From the NCBI RefSeq assembly GCF_003429005.1, contig NZ_QVQV01000001.1, positions 496,001 through 560,000 of the forward strand: a stretch of DNA of 64,000 bases, written 5' to 3'. The DNA is from Paraburkholderia sp. DHOC27. Lineage in GTDB: Bacteria > Pseudomonadota > Gammaproteobacteria > Burkholderiales > Burkholderiaceae. This document shows, piece by piece, positions 47,804 to 56,879 of the stretch. Under the pieces are notes generated by a model. It was given only the letters and a program-made list of their open reading frames with translations. It was not told the DNA's origin and did not search any database. The translations under genes were made by a program, and so were the position numbers. Numbering within the stretch: position 1 is the first letter of the stretch; each line of letters starts with the position of its first letter.

Positions 47804-48142
47804 ATGACAACAGCAGCCGGTTCAGCCTACGCGGTGCGCGCGAGTACACCGGCATCGTTGCGGGAGCTCGCCAATTACCTGGAACTCGCGCTGGACGCGG
47901 GTCAGGCCGTGGTCGTGATGCGCTATGGGTCGAGCGAACGTCTGGTTTTTATCGGCAACCCCGGTAGTTCGCTGGATGAGTTGTCGAGTAGCGATGCATT
48001 GGCCGCTCACCTCGCCGACGAGATGCTGGCGCTCACCGAGCCGGGTTTGAACCGGATCACCGCCGATGGTCAGGTCTATCGCTTCACGCGGACGCACCGT
48101 TATATCGCCGACCGGCAAGCGGTGATTTTCGCGCCGGCGTGA
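47804..48142 (+). CDS. Small hypothetical protein
   Basis: The 112-residue product is soluble, with ASLRELANYLELALDAGQAVVVMRYG near residue 20 and no recognisable family. GGGGGAA lies before the ATG. A strong hairpin follows at 48170-48197, so it is monocistronic. Confidence 0.65.
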   Translation: MTTAAGSAYAVRASTPASLRELANYLELALDAGQAVVVMRYGSSERLVFIGNPGSSLDELSSSDALAAHLADEMLALTEPGLNRITADGQVYRFTRTHRYIADRQAVIFAPA

Positions 48143-48169
48143 GGATGCGTGGGGCCACTGTACAAACGA

Positions 48170-48197
48170 AAAAAAGCGAACCGAAGTCCGCTTTTTT
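48170..48197. terminator. Bidirectional rho-independent terminator
   Basis: A 9-bp stem (AAAAAAGCG with CGCTTTTTT) and a 10-base loop lie between the convergent hypothetical and phasin genes. The A- and T-runs at its ends suit termination from both sides. Confidence 0.85.
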
Positions 48198-48233
48198 GCA
48201 GTGACCGCGCGCTCGCACGAAGCGAGCGGGGTA

Positions 48234-48728
48234 TTACGCGCCAGCCGAAACCGTAGCGACGAATTGCTTGGCCGCTTTGTTGGCTGATTCGTACGTTGCG
48301 TTAGCGGCGGAGAAAGCCGAGTTCCACGCTGCAACCGCGCCTTCGCTGCCGGCGGGAGCGTTTTTCGCGAGGCTTTCGATGAAACCTTGCGCGTCTTTCT
48401 GAGCCTGCTGGAATTGAGCCGTGGCAGCGCTCGAAAATTCAGCCTGGCTGGTCGAGACGATTTCATGCACGTGACGGCCGTAGGCGGCGAGCTTTTCCGA
48501 TGCCGGTTGCGACAGGCTGCTGGCCAGCGCGAACAGTTCAGCCGGATCCTTGGCGGTGACGGCCTTGCTGACGATGGCTTGCGTTTCGGCCAGGTTGACC
48601 TTGCCGACTTGCAGGTTCAGTTCGACGAGCTTCTCGAAACCGGCGTAGGCCTGGTTCGCGAAACCGAAAAATGCATTCAGATTGGCTTGCTGCGCGGCGA
48701 TCAGTTGTTGGGGGGTAAGCGTGCTCAT
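48234..48728 (-). CDS. phaP: Phasin (polyhydroxyalkanoate granule protein)
   Basis: Phasins coat PHA storage granules and control their size. The 164-residue product starts MSTLTPQQLIAAQQANLNAFFGF and continues as amphipathic helices rich in Ala, Gln and Glu, including QAYAGFEKLVELNLQVGKV and SQAEFSSAATAQFQQAQKDA, the Phasin_2 pattern. GGAG lies about 7 bp before the ATG. It is a single gene. Gene number among phasin paralogues is not determinable here. Confidence 0.9.
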   Translation of the reverse strand: MSTLTPQQLIAAQQANLNAFFGFANQAYAGFEKLVELNLQVGKVNLAETQAIVSKAVTAKDPAELFALASSLSQPASEKLAAYGRHVHEIVSTSQAEFSSAATAQFQQAQKDAQGFIESLAKNAPAGSEGAVAAWNSAFSAANATYESANKAAKQFVATVSAGA

Positions 48729-49026
48729 CACTACTCCAGAAAGGGTAAGGCGGCGAGTGCGAGAGGCTTGGCTTAAAACCGGAATCCGCGCGCCGCTAGG
48801 GCCAGAAGTCAAATTGCTGCAATGCAACAAAACCCATTGTACGGGGTAATTTTGGGAAGTCAATCGATTTCGTCGGCCGCTCTGCGCGGCGTTGTCGGGT
48901 TTATGTAAGATAACGTCGGAGTCGGGCGAGGCGCCTTGTGGGCGCGCAAATCGCCTCTGTGGCCGCGCCGCTCATGGCATAGTGCGAGCCATCCACGAGT
49001 GACTGCAAAGGAGTCAAGCGAAGCAG

Positions 49027-49509
49027 ATGAACAGCCCCCTCGAATCCTATGAGCAGGACCGAGTCGTTCTGCTCGATGAAGTACCGCGCCCGGCCACGGA
49101 ATCGCCGGAGCCATTCGTCGTCGCCAACGAGCGGCGCGTGGTGATCGCGTATCGGATCGCCACGGCCGATTTCGACCGCTTCGGCCCCTTCGCCGATGAC
49201 GACGATCCGTTCTGTACGGTTGAATTCGCCGCCGCGGCGTTTCATCAGTTCGGGCCGCCCAATGGCGACAATCTTTACGCGCATCCGTTAGCCGAGCGGG
49301 GCCTGGAACCCGATGCGGCGCATGAGATCGCGAACTCGTCACTGGTGCTGGATGCCTGGGGGCCCGAGGCGGTCGAAGAAGGGCGGCGTCACTACGTGCT
49401 GACGTTTCAGGACAGCACGTTCGAGTGTGTGGCCTCGGATTGCACCGTAGTGGGGATCTACGGCAACGGCGACATTGCGAGCCGCGAGGCGTTTTCGTTG
49501 TGCAAGTGA
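49027..49509 (+). CDS. Hypothetical protein
   Basis: The 160-residue product is acidic and soluble, with VANERRVVIAYRIATADFDRFGPFADDDDPFCTVEF near residue 32. No family, signal peptide or membrane segment is recognisable. A GGAGTC lies upstream of the ATG. It is convergent with the permease gene. Confidence 0.65.
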   Translation: MNSPLESYEQDRVVLLDEVPRPATESPEPFVVANERRVVIAYRIATADFDRFGPFADDDDPFCTVEFAAAAFHQFGPPNGDNLYAHPLAERGLEPDAAHEIANSSLVLDAWGPEAVEEGRRHYVLTFQDSTFECVASDCTVVGIYGNGDIASREAFSLCK

Positions 49510-49562
49510 GGAGCCGCACGGTTTGCGCGGCGTCCTGCACAGCAATCAGATGAGCCGGCGTC

Positions 49563-50963
49563 TCAGACCAGGCCAGTGGTGTAGTACACCGCAATCACGA
49601 AGAACACGGCCAGCGTCTTGATGATCGTCACCGCGAAGATGTCGCGATACGACTCGCGGTGAGTCAAGCCCGTTACCGCCAGCAGCGTGATCACGGCGCC
49701 GTTGTGCGGTAGCGTGTCCATGCCGCCGCTCGCCATTGCCACCACGCGGTGCAGTACTTCCATTGGAATATGCGCAGCGTTGGCGGCCTGGATGAAGTAG
49801 TCGGACATCGCCGCGAGTGCAATACTCATCCCGCCTGAGGCCGAGCCCGTGATGCCCGCCAGTGAGCTGACCGACACCGCCGCATTGACCAGCGGGTTCG
49901 GAATGCTGCGCAGCGCGTCGCTCACCACCAGGAAGCCAGGCAAGGCGGCAATTACGCCGCCAAAGCCATATTCCGACGCCGTATTCAACGACGCCAGCAG
50001 CGCACCGGCCACCGCCGCCCGGGTGCCGCTTGCGAAGCGCGAGCGCATCCGGCCAAACGCGGTCAGCGCAACCAGCACGATGCCAAGCAGCAGCGCACCC
50101 TCGACGGCCCAGATGCCGACCACGGCCTTGATCGACGTCGTCACGGGCGCATGGATGCCAGGCAGCACTTCCGGTGCGACGGTGTACGACGCGCCGTACC
50201 AGTCCGGAATCAGTTTGGTCAGCGCGAAGTTCGCCACGCCCACCAGCACGAGCGGCGCGACGGCCAGCAAAGGATGCGGCAGTTGCTTCGACTCGATGCG
50301 CTCCGGTTCGTTGACGAGCGAGGTGCCGTAGCCCTCACCCTTGGCCATTGCCGCGCGCCGGCGCCATTCCAGATAGGTCAGGCCGACGATGATGATGAAC
50401 AGCGAGCCGATCGTGCCCAAAGCAGGAGCTGCCCACGACGTGGTCTTGAAGAACGTGGTCGGGATGATGTTCTGGATCTGCGGGGTGCCCGGCAGCGAAT
50501 CCATCGTGAACGAGAACGCGCCCAGCGCGATGGCGCCCGGCATCAGCCGCTTCGGGATATTGCTCTGGCGATACAGTTCAGCGGCGAACGGATACACCGC
50601 GAATACCACCACGAACAGCGACACGCCGCCGTAGGTGAGCAGCGCGCACACGGCGACGATCACGGCGTTGGCGCGCGAGCGGCCAATGTAGCGGATCGCG
50701 GCGGCCACGATGGATTCGGAGAAGCCCGACAGTTCGATGACCTTGCCGAACACCGCGCCGAGCATGAACACCGGGAAGTACAGCTTCACGAAGCCGACCA
50801 TCTTCTCCATGAAGATGCCGGAAAACACCGGCGCGACGGCAGCGGGGTCGGTCAGCAGCACCGCGCCGAGCGCGGCGATAGGTGCAACGAGGATGACGCT
50901 GTAGCCTCGGTAGGCCGCAAACATCAGAAACGCCAAAGCGGCGAGGACGATAACAAAGGACAT
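49563..50963 (-). CDS. GntP-family permease
   Basis: The 466-residue product has about 12 membrane segments and GntP-type features, including TMDSLPGTPQIQNIIPTTFF near residue 160 and ASGGMDTLPHNGAVITLL near 420. Relatives carry gluconate or D-3-hydroxybutyrate; similarity in gene layout to the hydroxybutyrate transporters is suggestive, and a phasin gene lies nearby. The ATG at 50963 follows GGAG; a longer frame upstream is not coding. The exact substrate is uncertain. Confidence 0.85.
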   Translation of the reverse strand: MSFVIVLAALAFLMFAAYRGYSVILVAPIAALGAVLLTDPAAVAPVFSGIFMEKMVGFVKLYFPVFMLGAVFGKVIELSGFSESIVAAAIRYIGRSRANAVIVAVCALLTYGGVSLFVVVFAVYPFAAELYRQSNIPKRLMPGAIALGAFSFTMDSLPGTPQIQNIIPTTFFKTTSWAAPALGTIGSLFIIIVGLTYLEWRRRAAMAKGEGYGTSLVNEPERIESKQLPHPLLAVAPLVLVGVANFALTKLIPDWYGASYTVAPEVLPGIHAPVTTSIKAVVGIWAVEGALLLGIVLVALTAFGRMRSRFASGTRAAVAGALLASLNTASEYGFGGVIAALPGFLVVSDALRSIPNPLVNAAVSVSSLAGITGSASGGMSIALAAMSDYFIQAANAAHIPMEVLHRVVAMASGGMDTLPHNGAVITLLAVTGLTHRESYRDIFAVTIIKTLAVFFVIAVYYTTGLV

Positions 50964-51214
50964 TGAGTCTCCGTGACGGGTTGTTCTACGTCTGTCTGCG
51001 CTGCGAGCCGGGTGGGGCAGGGCAATGACCCGGTTGCGCAGGCAGACTTTGTACGCTTGTTGTTGGACCGGCGTGCAGCCTGTTGTGTCGGTCTGGGCAC
51101 GGGCACGCGGTCCGTGCGATTGTACAATTCCTGACACGCTAGCCGAGTTCGAAATAATTGTTCTGCGTGGCGCTGCGCTGGAACGGGAAGCGAGCGATCT
51201 AGTCGGGAGGATGG

Positions 51215-51760
51215 ATGAAGTCCTGGCCTGTCAGCATTCTGTTAGTCGCACTGAGCGTGGCTGGCGTGACCGCTATATGGAGCGGAACCGCGTGCGCCCA
51301 GTCTGCCGATCTCAAGAACTGGTACAACGACCCGTTCTTCACGTTGTCGCAGGGGTTTGCCGATTGCCCCGTGCCGCTCGGCCCGTTCATGACGCGCGCA
51401 CAAATGGAAGACGACGCGCACTACCGCGTCGAGCGCGGCACGACCTGCTGGCTGGCGCACAAATGCACCAAGCCGAATTCCTATATGTACGACGCGCCGA
51501 TTGCCGAGGCGATCCACGCGCACTTCACCGACCCCCATGCGTTCGATGGCACGAGTCTGTGGATTACGGTGCAACGCCGCTTCGTCTACGCCGAAGGATG
51601 CGCGCCGGCTTCGTTCGATACGCATGCCTTGCAGCAGCAACTCGAAGCCATTCCGGATGTGGAGCAGGTGTTCATGCGCGTCAGCACGACGCCGCGCGGG
51701 CCGCTGCCTTACAAGACGCTCGCGGCGCCCGATGCGCCCTTGAGCGAACCCGCCAACTGA
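51215..51760 (+). CDS. Exported hypothetical protein
   Basis: The 181-residue product has a signal peptide ending near ACAQ (about residue 28), several cysteines in a mature soluble domain, and a C-terminal LQQQLEAIPDVEQVFMRVSTT segment resembling a BON-like unit. No specific family is recognised. GGGAGG precedes the ATG. Confidence 0.6.
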   Translation: MKSWPVSILLVALSVAGVTAIWSGTACAQSADLKNWYNDPFFTLSQGFADCPVPLGPFMTRAQMEDDAHYRVERGTTCWLAHKCTKPNSYMYDAPIAEAIHAHFTDPHAFDGTSLWITVQRRFVYAEGCAPASFDTHALQQQLEAIPDVEQVFMRVSTTPRGPLPYKTLAAPDAPLSEPAN

Positions 51761-51861
51761 TGCTGCCCGTTACCGGCAAGCGCGCTTGCGAATGACGCAC
51801 TGCGGCGTGCGCATGGCACAATCGCTGAACCGAAGAAATAGAAAAGGATCGGGGTTTTCAC

Positions 51862-52140
51862 ATGAAACGCAGCTATGCATCGTCTGTTCGATCGGGTCGT
51901 CTCGCGCGCGCATCGTCGTGCGTGACGGCGCTTGTGTTGCTGGCCGGGCTGAGCGCCTGCAGCAGCAGTCCGCCGCTGTTCCTTTCGGACGGTCGGCCGA
52001 CCACGCTCGTCCAATGTCCGGAAGGCTCCGATTCCTGCGTGCAGCAGGCGCGCGTCAGTTGCGGCGGACAGTTCGACACCGTGCGCCAGTCGAGCGAAAA
52101 CGGCACGGTCAGCCTGATCTACGCTTGCCCCGCCAAGTAG
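51862..52140 (+). CDS. Small lipoprotein
   Basis: The 92-residue product has a signal peptide with lipobox LSAC (about 30-33). A short mature region follows with four cysteines (QCPEGSDSCVQQARVSCGG and a terminal YACPAK) that could form disulfides. The family is not recognised. AAAAGGATCGGGG lies upstream of the ATG. Confidence 0.6.
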   Translation: MKRSYASSVRSGRLARASSCVTALVLLAGLSACSSSPPLFLSDGRPTTLVQCPEGSDSCVQQARVSCGGQFDTVRQSSENGTVSLIYACPAK

Positions 52141-52566
52141 CCTGCTAGATATCATCAGCAAGCCATTGCATAAAACCGTCATATTGCTGAGGGCTTAATA
52201 CCGTAGCGAGCCTGTGTCGCGATGTTTTGTTACCCGCAATTCATCGAGACACAGCACGATTTTATAAAAATGGGGAATATACAATTGACGCGCTCGCCGT
52301 TATTTTCCCTTGTCCGCGTTAGCGCATCCACGTTGTTTTAATCACGAAGCGGCTTGCTTCCGTGCGGCGGCTAACGGAACGCGCCAAACCCTTTGTTTAT
52401 CTTCTGTTGCACGAGCGGCCCCGCACTCGCGCTGATATCAAAGCGCGCCAACACAGATTGGAATGCGGCATCGAAAAAGCAATATCGGTGCACGTAACGA
52501 GCGGGTCACTCGCGGCACGTTTCATGCTTTGTTTGATTCAAAAACGAGTCATACCGGGGAAAAGCA
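52141..52566. other. AT-richer intergenic region
   Basis: About 425 bp between the lipoprotein and a small gene. TTGACG occurs at 52285-52290 without a convincing -10 partner. No gene, hairpin or repeat is supported. Confidence 0.35.
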
Positions 52567-52794
52567 ATGAATCACCAGCAACTCGAAAAAGATCTTGAGC
52601 ATCTCGAGCATGTCATCTCACGTATTTCCGCAGACGACCGGATTCCGTTGTCATATTGGCGTAACCGTATCAAGTCCGTATCCGACGGCATTTTGATTCC
52701 GTCGCAGGCGAGTCGTGTCAAACGGCTCAATGAAGCGCTGCGTGCTCTGGAAGCACGCGAAGAACTGGCCGCAAACTCAACCACCACGCGGTAA
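52567..52794 (+). CDS. Small hypothetical protein
   Basis: The 75-residue product is helical and charged, with EKDLEHLEHVISRIS and ASRVKRLNEALRALEARE segments. It is unknown. GGGGAAAA lies just before the ATG. The serine hydrolase gene follows 118 bp downstream. Confidence 0.55.
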   Translation: MNHQQLEKDLEHLEHVISRISADDRIPLSYWRNRIKSVSDGILIPSQASRVKRLNEALRALEAREELAANSTTTR

Positions 52795-52912
52795 CGTCCG
52801 GCGAACGTTACGTAGCACACGGTCGCAATCTATCGACGTGACCCATGCCGGTCGAGCCGCGCGAACGTCGCGACTCGACCCGCCGCGCTCCAACGTGGAA
52901 TCAGGACAACCG

Positions 52913-54112
52913 ATGCAAAGAGCAGGATTCTCAACGGCGCGGCTCGCGCGTGTGACGGCCGCGATGCAGGGCTATGTCGACCGGTGCGAAGTGTCCGGCG
53001 TGGTGACGTTGGCCTGGCGGCGTGGGGAGACGGCCTGCTTCGAAGCGCTCGGCTTGCGCGATGAGGCCGGGCAGTTGCCGATGCAGCGCGACACGCTGTT
53101 TCGCATTGCTTCGATGACCAAGCCGGTGACGAGCGCCGCCATCATGATGCTGCTCGAAGACGACCAGCTCGCGCTCGACGCACCGGTCGCCCAATGGCTG
53201 CCCGAACTCGCGGAGCCGCGCGTGCTGCGCGATCCGGTTGGCGCGCTCGATCATACCGAGGCGGCGCGCGCGCCGATCACGGTGCTCGATCTGCTGACGC
53301 ACCGCTCGGGTTTCGCCTATCACTTCACCGCCACAGGTCCGCTCGCGCACGCGTATGAAGCGGTGTTCAACGGTTTCGAATCGTCCTCCGGCCCGGATGC
53401 CTGGCTGGCGCGCGTCGCGACGCTGCCGTTGATGTTCCAGCCTGGCGCGCGCTGGCAGTACGGCATCTCCACCGATATCCTCGGCATTCTCATCCAGCGC
53501 ATCAGCGGACTGACACTCGGTGATTTCTTTCGTACGCGTATCTTCGAGCCGCTCGGCATGCGCGATACCGCCTTCTGGGTCCACGAAAGCCAGCTATCGC
53601 GACTGGCGACGGCCTACAGCATCGATCCCGGCACGCGCAAGCGCGTGGTCGACGACCGGGCGCCCGACAGCCGCTGGGCGAATCCGCAGCGTTTCCAGGG
53701 CGGCGGCGGCGGGCTGGTGTCGACGGCGGAAGACTATCTTCAGTTCGCGCGGCTGTTGCTCGGGCGTGGGCGCGTTGGCGATGTGCGGCTGCTCTCGCAT
53801 CGTTCGGTGGATTTGATGCGCTCCAACTTCCTGAGTCGCGATCAGCGGCGTGCACCCGCGTTCGGACACATCGTCTGGGCGGGACAGGGCTTTGGACTCG
53901 GCTTGTCAGTGGTCGACGATCCCGCGCAGCAACTGCCGCTCGGTTATCGGTCCACCGGTTCGTTCGGATGGCCAGGTGCCTATGGCACGAGCTGGTTTGG
54001 CGACCCCGTCGAAGATCTGATCGGCATGATGCTGATCCAGCGTCGCGCCGTCGAACCGTTCGCCATGCCGCTCGACTTCGAGCGGCGCCTGTACGACGCC
54101 ATCGACGAGTAG
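52913..54112 (+). CDS. Class C beta-lactamase-like serine hydrolase
   Basis: The 399-residue product has the SxxK nucleophile in RIASMTKPVTSAAIMML (about residue 66), a YxS-like YGIST near 182 and a GSFGWPGAYGTSW segment near 350 resembling the KTG-like third box. No signal peptide is seen, so it is probably cytoplasmic. Members include esterases and D-peptidases; the substrate is unknown. The ATG at 52913 is chosen; the frame extends upstream without a better start. Confidence 0.85.
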   Translation: MQRAGFSTARLARVTAAMQGYVDRCEVSGVVTLAWRRGETACFEALGLRDEAGQLPMQRDTLFRIASMTKPVTSAAIMMLLEDDQLALDAPVAQWLPELAEPRVLRDPVGALDHTEAARAPITVLDLLTHRSGFAYHFTATGPLAHAYEAVFNGFESSSGPDAWLARVATLPLMFQPGARWQYGISTDILGILIQRISGLTLGDFFRTRIFEPLGMRDTAFWVHESQLSRLATAYSIDPGTRKRVVDDRAPDSRWANPQRFQGGGGGLVSTAEDYLQFARLLLGRGRVGDVRLLSHRSVDLMRSNFLSRDQRRAPAFGHIVWAGQGFGLGLSVVDDPAQQLPLGYRSTGSFGWPGAYGTSWFGDPVEDLIGMMLIQRRAVEPFAMPLDFERRLYDAIDE

Positions 54113-54226
54113 CGCAGCGTAGTCTCGTGAGAGAGTCGTCGTAATCTACGGTAAGCCTTTCGCGGCACTTTTTCGATCTGAAAGGGTCACACTGCTGTGA
54201 TCTGAACCGACTGGAGCGATGCGTCT

Positions 54227-54517
54227 ATGGCCACTTACAAACAATTGACTGCACAACTCGAAAAGCTCCATAAGGAAATGGCGGCGGCGCGCGAGAAGGA
54301 AATTGAGCAGGCGATTGCCGATATCAAACAGACCATTGCGGACTATGGAATCACCGCAGAAGAACTGGGTTTTTCGAGCAAACGAACGTCCGTAAAGAAA
54401 GCGCCGTTGCCGGCCAAATACCGTAACCCCAAGACAGGTGAAACCTGGAGCGGGCGCGGCCGTGCGCCAGCCTGGCTCGCAGGCAAGAATCGCGAACGCT
54501 TCCTGATTTCCGAGTGA
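54227..54517 (+). CDS. H-NS-family nucleoid protein
   Basis: The 96-residue product has an N-terminal helical oligomerisation region (about 1-45) and a C-terminal DNA-binding domain with YRNPKTGETWSGRGRAPAWL. The minor-groove motif is W74-S-G-R-G-R-A-P81. It should bind AT-rich DNA and silence horizontally acquired genes. It is a canonical partner for comparison with the variant at 46724. Confidence 0.93.
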   Translation: MATYKQLTAQLEKLHKEMAAAREKEIEQAIADIKQTIADYGITAEELGFSSKRTSVKKAPLPAKYRNPKTGETWSGRGRAPAWLAGKNRERFLISE

Positions 54518-54667
54518 GGCTTTCGCTCAAAGACGTGCAGCGTCGCATTGCAACTCACGTCTCTTGATTCATTTCATCCCTTGATTCAGGGGCTAATCGG
54601 TGAGCTGTCCGTCCTTCGATAGCGTGCAGTGAGCGAATGCCTTGCGATTCGCGCACCGCGAGCAGAG

Positions 54668-55038
54668 TCCCGAAAACGCTCACCTTTCGTCAGCGCATCT
54701 CACGCGGCCGTCCACGTTTGCTAACCTTTCGAGCATTGCACGTCGCGTCTTGCCGCGTCGCTTTCAGTGAGGAACTGTGGGCGACGGTTTCATTCCTTCG
54801 CGACACCATCTGAATCTCTCACGTCCCGATTAGAATGCCGCAACGCCTTGTCTGATAAGGCTTTGCGCGCGGTGACCTGGCCGCTTTACTTCGCGAATGC
54901 CATCTCGCTTCGCTATCAAAAGCGGCCGCTGCTTCGATGCGCAAATAGCGCGGACTCCCGAACGTCCGGTGCGCGCGAAATGGAAATTCGCATCACCGCA
55001 AGCGCGATTCCGCACGGGTCCCGAAAACGCTCACCTTA
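54668..55038 (+). repeat. Two direct iteron-like sites, one identical to an origin copy
   Basis: 54668-54687 holds CCCG-AAAACG-CTCACC and 55019-55038 holds TCCCGAAAACGCTCACCTTA, identical over 20 bp to the origin copy at 1043-1062. The 680-bp gap between the H-NS and fae genes contains no supported gene. GTCTCAT occurs twice near 55104 and 55161. Confidence 0.75.
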
Positions 55039-55196
55039 ACGACGCAACCGGCGCAACTGACGCCATTGCATCGCTCGCCTGGGAGAAACCCGGAGTTGAG
55101 TCCGTCTCATACCCCGGATCAAAAATCATCGATTCATCCGCGCTTGAACCGGGTAGCACAATCGTCTCATCCACCCAACCCTTGACGGGATAAGAC

Positions 55197-55721
55197 ATGA
55201 GCGTATCGACGGAAAAGCAGCTGTATATCGGTGAAGGTTTCGAAGGCCCGGGCGTGAATCTCGCGCACATCAACGTACTGGTCGGCCCGCGTAACGGCCC
55301 GGCAGGCCAGGCATTCGCCACTGCGCTGTCCACGCCTTCCGCCGGTCACGCACCGTTCGTCGTCATCGCCCGTCCGGGTGTGCCGACCAAGCCGCTCACG
55401 CTGTACGTGAACAAGGCGCAGATCGAAGGTGACTTCCACGGCAACGCGACGTGGGGTGCTTCGCAAGCGGGTATCGCCAAAGCAGTGGCCGAGTCGCTCG
55501 AGAACGGCACGCTGCCGCCGGAAGCGGAAAACGACTGGGTCGTCGTGTCGGCAAATTGGGTCAATCCGAAGACCGACGATCTGGACGCCGTGTTCGAGAA
55601 CAACTACCGCGCCTGCAAGAACGCCATCCTCGCCGCGATGAAGGGTCTGCCGCATCGCGATGAAGTGTTCGCCGCCGCGCGTGAGGTGTCGAACCCGTTC
55701 TATACGCCCAAGCAGCGCTAA
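55197..55721 (+). CDS. fae: Formaldehyde-activating enzyme
   Basis: Fae condenses formaldehyde with tetrahydromethanopterin to methylene-H4MPT. The 174-residue length and motifs match: YIGEGFEGPGVNLAHINVLVGPRNG with the conserved His near residue 24, FVVIARPGVPTKPLTLYVNKA near 60, and GNATWGASQAGIAKAVAESLENGTLP near 82. The other H4MPT genes are not in the window. It precedes an aldo/keto reductase and aldehyde dehydrogenase pair, suggesting handling of aldehydes from C1 or methoxylated compounds. Confidence 0.92.
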   Translation: MSVSTEKQLYIGEGFEGPGVNLAHINVLVGPRNGPAGQAFATALSTPSAGHAPFVVIARPGVPTKPLTLYVNKAQIEGDFHGNATWGASQAGIAKAVAESLENGTLPPEAENDWVVVSANWVNPKTDDLDAVFENNYRACKNAILAAMKGLPHRDEVFAAAREVSNPFYTPKQR

Positions 55722-55841
55722 GCCGACACTGCGGCAACGCTAGGGCAACACAAATTATCGAACAGCAGCCACCAGTCGCGCGCCATCCCTGCACATAGCG
55801 CTACGAACGCCGCGCGACTGCCGCCATCAGGAGACACCTCA

Positions 55842-56879
55842 ATGGAATACATTCGCCTCGGCCAATCCGGCCTGAAGGTTTCGCGTCTGTGCCTCGGCAC
55901 GATGAACATGGGCACGCCGGACTGGAAGCCGTGGATTTTCGACGAAGCGCAGAGCGAGCCGATCGTGCGCCACGCGCTGGAAGCAGGCGTGAACTTCATC
56001 GACCTCGCGGACTTCTACTCGACCGGCGTCGGCGAAGAAGTGGTGGGCCGCATTCTGAAGCGCCTCGCGCGTCGTGAAGAACTCGTCGTGACCACCAAAG
56101 TCGGCTACGACATGGGCACGTATCAGAACGCCGGCGGCCACTCGCGCAAGCACATCATGGACGGGATCGACGGTTCGCTGACGCGTCTCGGCATGGACTA
56201 CCTCGATATCTACATGCTGCATTTCTTCGACGTCAACACGCCCGTCGAAGAAACGATGGGCGCGTTGAACGATATCGTGCGCGCGGGCAAGGCTCGCTAC
56301 ATTGGCGTGTCGACCATGTACACGTGGCAGTTCGCCAGGATCATGCAGGTGTGCGAACGCAACGGCTGGCACAAGCCCATCAACATGCAGTTGCAACTGA
56401 ACCTGGCGTATCGCGAGGAAGAGCGCGAAATGATTCCGTATTGTCAGGATCAGGGCGTGGGTGTGTCGGTATTCAGCCCGCTTGCACGCGGTCTGCTGAC
56501 GAGCGATCCGAATTCGACGCGCAATCAAACCGACTTCTTCACCGCGCAGATGTACGGCGACTCGGCCTCGCGTGAAGTGGCGGCATCCGTGGCCCGTGTG
56601 GCAGCGGCACGCGGCGTCTCGCCCGCGCAGATCGCCCAGGCGTGGGTGCTCAATCACGGCGGCGTTTCCAGCATGCTGGTGGGTGCGGACACGCCCGCGC
56701 AGTTCGATAGCGCGCTCGCCGCGCTCGACACGAAGCTGACCGCCGACGAACTCTACGAACTCGAGCGTAACTACACGCCGTGCGATCTGATCAACGATTA
56801 CACGGCAGGCAAGCGCATCGCGCGCGAGCCGCGCGCCGCGCAAGGTGTGTTCGCTCAAACTCTGGATAAAGCAGCATGA
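55842..56879 (+). CDS. Aldo/keto reductase
   Basis: The 345-residue product has the AKR pattern: RLGQSGLKVSRLCLGTMNMG at the start, the catalytic Asp/Tyr region in FIDLADFYSTGVGEEVVG (about 50), Lys in VVTTKVGYDMG (about 85), and LDIYMLHFFDVNTPVEETM (about 125). It reduces aldehydes with NADPH or acts in reverse. Its last four bases overlap the next start (ATGA), so translation is coupled. AGGAG precedes the ATG. Confidence 0.9.
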   Translation: MEYIRLGQSGLKVSRLCLGTMNMGTPDWKPWIFDEAQSEPIVRHALEAGVNFIDLADFYSTGVGEEVVGRILKRLARREELVVTTKVGYDMGTYQNAGGHSRKHIMDGIDGSLTRLGMDYLDIYMLHFFDVNTPVEETMGALNDIVRAGKARYIGVSTMYTWQFARIMQVCERNGWHKPINMQLQLNLAYREEEREMIPYCQDQGVGVSVFSPLARGLLTSDPNSTRNQTDFFTAQMYGDSASREVAASVARVAAARGVSPAQIAQAWVLNHGGVSSMLVGADTPAQFDSALAALDTKLTADELYELERNYTPCDLINDYTAGKRIAREPRAAQGVFAQTLDKAA